This document shows, one piece after another, positions 55,721 to 64,000 of a DNA stretch of 64,000 bases. Made by a program: the position numbers and the translations under genes. This DNA is from Talpa occidentalis (lineage: Eukaryota; Chordata; Mammalia; Eulipotyphla; Talpidae), in contig NW_023601433.1 in NCBI RefSeq assembly GCF_014898055.3, positions 15,362,141 through 15,426,140 on the forward strand, in the 5' to 3' direction. Positions within the stretch are counted from its first letter, which is position 1. Each line of letters opens with the position of its first letter. The notes under the pieces were generated by a model, which was not told the DNA's origin, ran no database searches, and was given only the letters and a program-made list of their open reading frames with translations.

Positions 55721-57669
55721 TGTGACAAAATCTTCCCTTTCTTTTTTTGCCTTGCCTTAAGATAAGCTTCTCTAATAAAATGGTTATTTCTGGACAGTTT
55801 GCTAAATCTAAATAATCTGCATTCTTTTATGTTATAGTTTCAGTTTCTCCCAAAGCTCACAGCCTCCATGGACCTTGGCTCCACCTGCCAAGATGACATA
55901 CAATAGAAAAGGCTCATTCTGGATATCTTGGAAAAAGCCTATCTGAGCTTTTTGGCGAACACCAACCCTACAGTTGCTTGGAAAAATGATTGAAGACAGA
56001 GAAAGTCCAAAAGTACCATTTTCCATTGACATACAAGTTCAGACTCTTCGAGAACTGGCAGGCCACACACATGAGCCACCAAGTGACACACACAGCCAGT
56101 CATGTACTTGTTATGGCTTTTTGACGAAAGCACAGAGACTATGCACTTGACAGTGAGTTTGGTGAATGTCCAATTCAGCATGCTGGTGGTGGGAAAGAAG
56201 AATTTTGTTTTCTGGCTTCATTATTGATAAACACAAGCTCTGAACTGTATAAAGCCATGAAAGATTTTATAATCAGCAAAAGTGGTTTGGCGTTTCTTAA
56301 TTTTTCAAAGGCAGATGTACCGCGGGTGCAGCTTCAAGGACAGAAGCCATTCTGGAGCAGGTACCCAGATGGGGGGGCTTATGCCAAGATGTAAATCAAT
56401 TCATGGATTTTTCCATTGAGAAAGTTGTTCTTTCTCCCTGTAAATGTCAGCTGACTTAAGTAAGGCATTTAAAGATAGGAAGATTCATTAGAAAGATGCA
56501 TCCAATTCTCTGCCTCTCCCAATGTCTGTGCCCTGTGAATTTTGTCCCAACAAGAATGAAGTCCGTATATCTTCTCTGTGAATCTTGTTGGTTTTGAATA
56601 TTAGCTTTAAGGGGATATACATGCTTTTATCCTGGACCCCTTCCAAATCAGCCAATGGCAGATGCAGGTGGCTATCACCTCTGTGATGCCACATCCTGTC
56701 CACTTCCAGACAGGTGGCACCTCCGAGCACAGCCAATTCCTCACTGAATAACGAGGTGATGATGGTTAGTTACCTCAAGAAGCCTGACCACAGGAGACCC
56801 CGTCTGGCCCAGACGCTAGAACTCAACAACTTACCCAGAGGGCCAAGAGCAATCACCAACCGTGATTGCTAAGTCTAAGCCCTTACATTTGGGGATGATG
56901 TAGTAAAATGGCGACTTATGTAAAAGTTGGGGTGTTACATTTGAAGTGATTCTTTATGTGATATTTAACTGAAAGCTGACCCCTCCATCAAGAAATTGTA
57001 CTGCTTACTAATGTATGACATTAGAAAAATTCTGCCAATAATGTTTAAACTTTAGAACAAATTCTGGAGTGTTTGTTATAAGATGGGAAACTGATTTGGT
57101 TCCAAGTTTTCTATGGTGTGATTTAGAGTCTGGTCTGTGTACTTGTCTGTTTACCTGCTGTGTTTTCTGTGGTCCTAATATTCTCTGCAAGGAAGGCAGA
57201 CAAAATATGATTGAAAGGTAGAAGTAAAAGTGAGGAAGGAATTGTTTCTACTCATTGTGTGTAGTAGGATAGCCCAAGGTAGCAAATGAAAATACAGAAT
57301 GTCCGATAAATTTGAATTTATATTGATAAAAAGTAATTTTTACTTTGTCACAAATAGTGCATGGCACCTACTTACACTACAAAATATATTTTGTTTTTAT
57401 CTGAAATTCAAATTTAAGTGAGTCACCTGCAATTTATGTGGCAACCCCATTACATAGGCTAGCTGACCTGTAACTCATCTATGATTTCCAGTTGTCCTTG
57501 CCTTGTGCTGTAATTCCTATGGGCTCAACACTGGCTTTAGCAAAGTGTGTCTAACCTAGACTAAGTAATGTTTGGGTGATCCATTGCACACTTGCTCATG
57601 GGTGTAAACTCGCTTACTAGAACTTAGAGACCAGAATGATGATGGGGGAGAAGAGATGGTGAGGAAGCA
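55721..57669. other. no recognised gene
   Basis: Three minus-strand frames of 66-82 codons (55832-56032, 55939-56181, 56488-56736) have no domain known to me. They are without splice or initiation support. The rest is unassigned. Confidence 0.4.
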
Positions 57670-58015
57670 ATGGAGCTTGTCATGTGTGGGGTGGAGGAGA
57701 ATTTTCCCTCTGCCCTTCTGATTCTTCTCAGGCTGGCCAATCCAGTTAACAGAGATGAGTAGGAGAAAAGAATACACTTAATTCCATACATATGGAGAAA
57801 CTACATGGCTACATAATTTAAAGTAAATAGGGATGAATTAGGGCATTTTATCCTGAGAGAAGGAAAGAGATCAGAATCTGGAAGTTCAAAGAGGAAAGAG
57901 GGGACCCACAAGGCGAGAGAGTCACCTGAGGAAGAATCAGATGCTGTGTAATTACCTGTTAGCCTTGCGTGTGGATTAGTTGCTTCAACAGAAAGGTTTT
58001 TTCTATGTTGGTATC
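57670..58015 (-). repeat. old interspersed repeat F, copy 3
   Basis: 'gagatgagtaggagaaaagaatacac', 'ccatacatatggagaaactacatggctacataatttaaagtaaatag' parallel copy 2. Copy 3 extends further right, with 'gttagccttgcgtgtgg'. Confidence 0.5.
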
Positions 58016-58239
58016 TGGGCAATAGTCCTATTTTCATTCTTCTGGGTAGTTAAGGGTGGTAAAAGACTGTATTTGTGCAGGTATTGATTGAACTTAGTTA
58101 GAAATAATCCACATGCCAAAGTGACATGTCTTGCACATCACGTGAGCTCTGTATTTCACATGTCATAAATAGGCTAGAACTGAGCAAGGACTCCAAAAGG
58201 AACACTTTCTTTCCCTATCAGGGCAAAATTGAAACTTTC
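58016..58239. other. no recognised gene
   Basis: Nothing recognised. Confidence 0.4.
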
Positions 58240-58400
58240 ACCCACCCACACACATGCACACCTCCCCATACATACACACACTTTTGGACCATCGCCCCAT
58301 GCAATCCACCCTACATGCACACCCGCATGCTCACATGTACACCCCACAGTGCACATACATGCACATCCACATATGCACACACACATCCACATGCCCACCA
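58240..58400. repeat. CA-rich degenerate repeat
   Basis: Irregular acaca/catgcacac/ccacccacac units over about 160 bp. Thr/His/Cys-rich frames on both strands come from it. Confidence 0.85.
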
Positions 58401-58619
58401 CAAGCCTCCTCACTCTCTTCCCATCCCATGTTGCTTCATGAGTCCTTCAAGCTCATACCTATAAAGGAAAATATGTCAACAGCTCTACTATATTCTGGTG
58501 AACTGACATGGTATCCTCAGTCCCTGATTTTTCAGATTTGCAGTTGAGCAATAAATAAGAACTCTTCCTGAAGGAGGAGGGGAAGGGGCAGCCATATTTT
58601 CTACATGTGCAGCATGTTT

Positions 58620-58850
58620 TTAAAACATACATATATCTGTACATGTAATATATGTTATATATTACATAGGTGTGTACACACATATACACACAAATACACA
58701 ATATATGTGTATATATAATTTCTTAAAGTATATACACATACTTAAATGCAGATATATATATATATACGTACTTTAAATAAATATTTATGTATATATATAT
58801 ATATATATAAAACACACACACACGCACTATAGTGGACATATGCTTATATA
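58620..58850. repeat. TA/CA simple-repeat region
   Basis: (TA)n tracts, e.g. 58754-58767 and 58790-58808, are mixed with ACAC stretches (58682-58700 and 58811-58824). A T run lies at about 58858-58867. Confidence 0.85.
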
Positions 58851-58869
58851 CACACTTCTTTTTTTTTGG

Positions 58870-60021
58870 CCTAGAATATAAAAAGAGTTCTTGCACTGAA
58901 CATAAGATCATTTCATTCTCTGTATTGAAAAAAATTGTATTTAAAAATAGTATATCCATTCACAGAGGCAAGCATACTCAGTTATGTATTTCAACCAGTG
59001 ATTCTGAAATGTTGAATGTTGACTTTGTGAAAGCCTTCCTCATGGGTCAGGGCCCTGTGACACCATGACTGGGGTGTGTAGTAATGACACACCCAGCCCT
59101 CCCCAAAGGATGCATGGCCATTCACTCAGGCAGCCGTCTGTGGGGAAGTGGCACCTTTGGGTTGTACCTACTTTCTGGGTGCTCCTGCACCCAGTGACTA
59201 GTCTGGAGGAGGCTATAAATGCCAGCTTCTGCCTTGTAGGTGGACAACTACGAGGCTGGTATATATAGCCCCGTCCCAGAGTTCCCTGTGGGCTCCATGG
59301 AGGCATCACAGCGCGTGGTCCCTCAGCCCCACCCTGCTTCCTCTCTCCTGCAGTGGCTCCTGGGAGCTCCTCCACTAAGCCCACAGAGCCCCCATGGTTC
59401 TTAGGGCCCATTTCCCAGGGATCCCCAACCTTAGGAACATGGCACTACATCGCATTACGTGACTCTCACTTGGATAAACGAAAATTGCAAGTATCCTTTA
59501 GATTCCTCAGTAACTGGCATTTGTGAATGAAAATTGCTTAAGGCTATTTGTTCACCACATTGTTGACTCAAGTCTCTGTGGGGTCAGTGGCACTGATGAG
59601 CTACAAATCATCAAACACAGTGCCCTGCCTTCTGCCTGCTGTGTCCTCACAAACAATATCTAATGATCTTCCACAGAGCCTGGCAAACAGGACCTGCTAG
59701 CACATTCTTTACATTATGAAATATTTTTACTACTGTTTTTTCAGTCTATAAGGGACATCTGAGGCAGGAATAGAGGGAGCCAAAGTGAAAATGTCTCCCT
59801 CTCTCCTTCCCAGAAAATGGCAGATAGTTTTCTTGAACTAACCATCTTCCCTCTGCGGAGGAAGATACGCTGTGTCTCCTTCTATGGAAAGGAAGAATGG
59901 AGTGGGGTTGTGTTCTTGGTGGGTGGAGGTGTCTTCCCTAAGGAGGGGTGGAGTGGGGGTGTAGCGCTAGTTATTTTCATTTGGAGTCTAAACAACATCC
60001 AAGATTTAGCATCTGCTTAAG
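58870..60021. other. no recognised gene
   Basis: A GC-richer part at 59040-59430 includes ctataaatgcc (about 59213) and tatatatagcc (about 59261), which look like TATA boxes. There is no downstream frame or LTR end that would support a promoter. A minus frame of 123 codons (59040-59411) is without motif. Confidence 0.4.
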
Positions 60022-60033
60022 AGTTCCCAACTT

Positions 60034-60299
60034 GGGCTTCCCCTGTGGCGCAGCAGTTGAGCACTGGCCTGCAAAGCTGCCTGCAGCCTCTGCAGTGCCG
60101 GTTTGATCCCCACCTGCTGGGGAGGGTCCCACATGGCGCGCAGACATCTCCTGCCACGCCCGCTGCTCCCCTCAGCAGTGTATTTTGTCAGTCTGCTTGT
60201 TCTGTTCCCCGCTCTGGCTCTGGTGAATCCTCTCACCCTCCTGCGCTTCTGTACCCAATGCTTGCATAAATAAATAAATAAATCTTTAAAAAAAAAAAA
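60034..60299 (+). mobile_element. tRNA-derived SINE
   Basis: A perfect 12-bp target duplication, agttcccaactt (60022-60033 and 60300-60311). Head gggcttcccctgtggcgcag, B-box region ggtttgatccccacc, tail of AATA units, TCTTT and an A run. Subfamily 2. Confidence 0.94.
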
Positions 60300-60319
60300 A
60301 GTTCCCAACTTCTTTCCTG

Positions 60320-60720
60320 TGTGTTCAATTACTACTGGACACTACCGATCCCACAGTTATATCAAACTCAACATGTTTCAAAATATACTCAATCTCTTTG
60401 CTCCTGATTGCCATCCTTGCTCATCTTGTGTTCCATATCATGGCTGTTAGTATCTGCAATCATGATTTCCACCCCCAAGTCAGAAACCTGAGATTGCACT
60501 TGACTCTATACTCTCTCTATCCTTTTGCCAACCTTCATTTAATTAGTTGCTCAGTCTTATTGAAACTCCCAAATAGTTCCAAAATCCATCACCTCTGCAT
60601 TATCCCAGAGTCTTTGTAGATTTCTGTAGGTCCTTCTCTCAGACTTTGAGTATTCAAAGAATCTCTTATTCAAGACAATTTGCCTTCCACAGGCTTTCTC
60701 TTCTGTCACTTCTTCACTAA
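60320..60720 (+). mobile_element. L2 LINE fragment (ORF2 end)
   Basis: Text 'tcaaactcaacatgtttcaaaatatactcaat', 'agtcagaaacctgagattgcacttgactc', 'aattagttgctcagtcttattgaaactccc' follows the L2 coding 3' region. It is broken by stops. Confidence 0.6.
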
Positions 60721-60787
60721 AGTTTCTAGAAAACACTTGGTTTGGCATCAGGTAGTGACAAGGCCCCTCATCACTGGTTACTTACCC

Positions 60788-60895
60788 AGGTGATTTTCAA
60801 AATGTGGTCCATGGAGTTTGGACCAAGACTGGCTTCATCTGTTTAGACTCTGAGCTTGAAAAAATTCTGGCTGGTTAAAGTGTGAAAACCACTGT
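60788..60895. mobile_element. MER5-like hAT element fragment
   Basis: 'aggtgattttcaaaatgtggtccatgga' at the left and 'aaagtgtgaaaaccactg' at the right resemble the two inverted ends of MER5-type hAT elements, with a degraded middle. Confidence 0.55.
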
Positions 60896-61117
60896 GATGC
60901 AATACTGACTTCATGCATCCCCCAAACACTAGAAGTTGCTTCACAAATGTTTTGTCTTGTGTTTCACAAATATTTTCTCTGTTTGTGCATCTATCCTTTC
61001 TGACTAAAATGATCTTCACCATTCTTACAACTTCTAGTTCCCTGATTGTATTTCAAAATAGAACTTTGTGATTTTCAACACAGAAAAAGGGAAACACAGA
61101 GAGGAGTACATGTTGTT
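60896..61117. other. no recognised gene
   Basis: Nothing recognised. Confidence 0.4.
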
Positions 61118-61133
61118 TGAATAATCAAATTTT

Positions 61134-61400
61134 AAGATTTATTTATTTATTTATTTATTTATTTATACAAGCACTGGGTAAGTCAGAAGCGAGGGAGGGT
61201 GAGAGAATTCACCAGAGCCAGAGTGAAGAACAGAACAGGCAGACTGACGAAATACACTGCTGAGGGGAGCAGCAGGCAGGAGGAGAGGTCTGCATGCTAC
61301 GTGGGACCCTCGCCGGTGCCTGGGGATTGAACCGGTGCTGCAGAGGCTGTGGGCAGCTTTGAAGCCCAGCGCTCAACTGCTGCGCCAACAGGGGAGGCCC
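61134..61400 (-). mobile_element. tRNA-derived SINE
   Basis: A perfect 16-bp target duplication, tgaataatcaaatttt (61118-61133 and 61401-61416). Subfamily 2, with tail complement (ATTT)n at the left and gccaacaggggaggccc at the right. Confidence 0.94.
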
Positions 61401-61416
61401 TGAATAATCAAATTTT

Positions 61417-62699
61417 GAACTGCCATTGCTTTCATTCATTTTCAGTCATGGTCTTCATTTAGATATCCCAGATAAAGCAGACCATGGGATATTTCTGTTT
61501 GTTAAAAGGGCTCAAACACCTACTTGCATTGTGCAATTGCCTTTTGTCTGTTGTGTATACACCCATGAATGCATATAACATGTGCATATTTTGCTTTCAG
61601 ACAAGACACCTCTAATGAATAGGGGTCATGTCATCTTCCACCTGGAGTCCTGGAAAACATGGCGTTTGCTTATGACACAGCCTTAATTTCTTCCATTGTA
61701 AATGCAGAATAACAGCTATGTCTTTCACAGCAAGTAGGTGGCTTTAAGTGAGAATGTCCAAGAGGATGTTTATAAAGTTTCCAGGACTTACCGTGATGTT
61801 TTCAGTGAAGAAAGGAGGGTGAAGGCAGGGATGGGGGCTCCTTCTGTGAGGCATTCTTTGCACAGAGTTTCAATGACCAGGAGAGGCTGTGGGCCTGAAG
61901 AGGAACAGGACACTGAGGTGCAAAGTAATTGACCATGAGCAGAGATGGCATCTCTGTGTTCTCAAGAGACTAGATTGTGGAGTGACATATGTATAGTCCA
62001 GTTGTAGGGACAGCAATGGCCTTTGTGGCTGTGTGGTGCCTGAATCAACTTGCTTCCTGTCCTGGGTTTCTCTCCAGTGCCCTATCTTGGAGAAAGTTAT
62101 GGCTGAGCCCACTATAGTCAATTCAAGTAAAGACTTAGAATGGCAGATCAAGGTTAATGGGGATGAATTTGGGTTCATATTAGCTTTATTACTGGGAAGA
62201 ACATTGACCATAAGTTTGTAAGGTTTAACAATAAAAATACAGGAAGCTGATTACATTTGAATTTCATATAAATGACAAATAATGTCTTAGTATAAGTATG
62301 TCCCAAATATTGCAAATGTAACTGGGTGTCTTCTAATTCTAGGGTAAGCCTAGAAATAGGATACACCTACTAGGGCAACCCTAGTTGATTTATATTTCAA
62401 CATCAGCTGTGGCATATAAGTGGAGTTAGGGGACATTTAGAACCTATTTACTCATTACATTACTTTAGCTAAGCATATCCGAACTGCTTAAAGCAAGTTA
62501 ACATCTTCCCTCTCTTAAAGAACTCCTTCAAGGAAATTCTTGCATCTCTCCTAAATCCATTCTTGTGCGATCTTTAATGTGCAGACATGCACAAATGTGT
62601 TGAGACCAAAGAAAGGCAGCTCGAGGATGTGCTTAGTGGTATGTTAATTATTTTGAATGAAAAGAAGTTAAGGTTCAAGGATGATGTTTTACCTAATTA
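61417..62699. other. no recognised gene
   Basis: Nothing firmly recognised. 61980-62215 has faint resemblance to repeat F. The minus frame at 61870-62211 (113 codons) has no motif. Confidence 0.4.
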
Positions 62700-63095
62700 T
62701 CTATTTCCCTAAAAACAGGAAATCTCTGTAGTGGCCTGGAAGGTGGGAGACAGTCCTATAAATAGCCTTATTTCAGACCAAGGCTTGCAAAGTCTGTTTT
62801 CCTTGCAAATAGGTAAGTCCTGCAAAATCTCTTTTTGTTTACATTACGAAATTCTTTGTTCTGCTTTTCCCTTCTAAATTATTGACCCCTTTCTAAAAAC
62901 TATATAGCCTCACCTTGATTACCAGATTACCGGTTCCATTAGCCTATATATAGGACTCTGAGCATGTAATTAAAGTTTGCTTTACGAAAGAAATCAATTT
63001 TTAGGCAAAGGTCTTGCAGACACAGAAGTCAGCAGATCAAAGAGAACAGCTGTGGAGGTCCCTGCGGTCAGTGGAACCCATTGTCATAGATCAAC
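62700..63095 (+). mobile_element. possible LTR fragment
   Basis: A TATA-like 'tatatataggac' (about 62944) is followed some 25 bp later by 'gtaattaaagtttgctttacg', an ATTAAA signal in the manner of retroviral R regions. Ends and target duplication could not be found. Confidence 0.35.
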
Positions 63096-64000
63096 AGCAA
63101 TCACTGTCCGCAGGCCTGGAACCTCGCCAACCTCCCAGGAGCCACCTGCGGTGTCCTACCAAATAGGCATTTTGATAAGATCTTTTATCTCCTAAGTTCT
63201 TGCCTGTATCACAAACTAATCACACCTAACACACAGTGAATTTGGATCATGTTTGTTTTTCCCTAGTATTTGGGTATGGCTTTCCAAACTGTTTTGATTT
63301 TTTTGTTTGTTTGTTTGTTTTTTACCTCCCAATCATTTGTCTTCAATGGATTAAAACCCTTAGTGTCATTTTCTGAAACCACCAGGCTGGATACAGAGAC
63401 CCTGATGTCCAATGGAGCGATATCAACACAGGCAGGCACGGATGTGACTGAATGCTGTTTGCTAAGTATCCAATGGGGTCTGGGAATTGCATCATCTGGC
63501 TGCTGTCAGGGCAGGAGGCCCGCCCTGTCCTGAGGACTGAGTCTTCAATCAGGAATTGAGTGTGTGATCTGCTTCAATCTTTAACCTTTGCTTTCCCCTT
63601 TGTTTCTATAAAAGTGCCATTTTTATTACTGCTTATACCTACCGTCAGGACTGCTTCTTGGAGTTATACATAATAGTTTAATTGGACCCTGAACTATATA
63701 ACACGGTTACAATGGGTACAATCTATAACTAGCTGGGAGACTGAAGTGAAATCTCCAAATAAAATTGTTGCCCTGGGTGATTTCCTGCCTTTCTTAGGGG
63801 AAATATTAGAAACTTGGTCTCTGGAATTCAAGCTGGTTCAAATTTATACTTCTTTTTCTTGTAGTAAATGTAGTTATACTTAGGTGCTTTTTGTGCTATC
63901 ACATGTGATTTTTGTAACTGGTTATATTAGCAGGCAAGTTACTTGTCTCAGTGTGATGACTGCCCAGTATATAGCTAAGATTCATCATATCTTGTTTTCC
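63096..64000. other. no recognised gene; (GTTT)n
   Basis: A short GTTT tract at about 63303-63321. Otherwise unassigned. The 87-codon frame at 63270-63533 starts in this tract and has no motif. Confidence 0.45.

Noticed and set aside
55832..56181. Possible processed pseudogene on the minus strand
   Set aside because: Two overlapping frames looked protein-like at first, but I recognise no gene, A-tail or target duplication.
59040..59420. Possible promoter with two TATA-like motifs
   Set aside because: No downstream exon, CpG island or LTR end supports it.
3820..61400. tRNA genes suggested by A-box and B-box motifs
   Set aside because: The motifs lie in the heads of dispersed SINEs with conserved non-tRNA bodies and target duplications. 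No cloverleaf with an acceptor stem is evident.

Overview
This is mammalian nuclear DNA with no protein-coding gene, exon, rRNA or true tRNA gene that I can support. No reading frame exceeds about 170 codons, and the longest ones lie on simple repeats or transposon sequence. About eighteen copies of one tRNA-derived SINE occur, with a head like ggcctcccctggtggcgcag, a B box ggttcgatccc and a tail of AATAAA units plus TCTTT. This SINE resembles what I know of the Rhin-1 type of horseshoe and leaf-nosed bats (Rhinolophoidea). It is not Alu, B1, CAN, the horse ERE or the ruminant BOV type. I infer a rhinolophoid bat, or at least a laurasiatherian. The species is an inference; the SINE family itself is directly visible.

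Layout. 0-11 kb: a possible old LTR (0.68-1.5 kb), an old LTR-like repeat (2.96-3.54 kb), a SINE nested in a SINE (3.8-4.37 kb), a degraded L1 interrupted by an LTR (4.4-6.57 kb), a reverse-strand solo LTR (7.25-7.70 kb), two SINEs and an L2 (9.4-10.1 kb). 11.2-13.7 kb: the retroviral hot spot. A class-I-type solo LTR with a CAGT target duplication splits a 94-bp duplicated block, followed by the 5' end of a betaretrovirus-like (ERV-K type) provirus with LTR, tRNA-Lys-type primer binding site, leader and broken gag. 14-29 kb: mostly unrecognised sequence with L1 fragments, five SINEs, AT-rich simple repeats and a 44-bp exact repeat. 29.6-38.4 kb: three solo LTRs, an old paralogous pair (33.6-34.9 and 36.6-36.9 kb) that gives empty sites for a SINE and an inverted L1, and a G-rich minisatellite. 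38.4-43.4 kb: unrecognised, locally GC-richer. 43.4-52.2 kb: an LTR nested in a related LTR, L1 and Tigger-like fragments, SINEs and tetranucleotide repeats. 52-64 kb: old repeats, L1/L2 fragments, SINEs, CA/TA repeats and a possible LTR near 62.7-63.1 kb.

The genes-working-together question does not apply. The content is a layered record of retrotransposition in a gene-poor region or a very long intron. Best-supported items are solo LTRs with perfect 4-bp target duplications, SINEs with 11-20-bp target duplications, and the betaretroviral primer binding site with the adjoining gag start. I found no new biological system. The most unusual observations are the nested insertions with both generations of target duplications visible, an L1 insertion combining 5' inversion with a probable 3' transduction, a 44-bp exact copy abutting a near-perfect palindrome, and a small reading frame kept open in all three copies of one LTR family. 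Family labels LTR-A, -B, -C and repeats D, E, F are local to this annotation.
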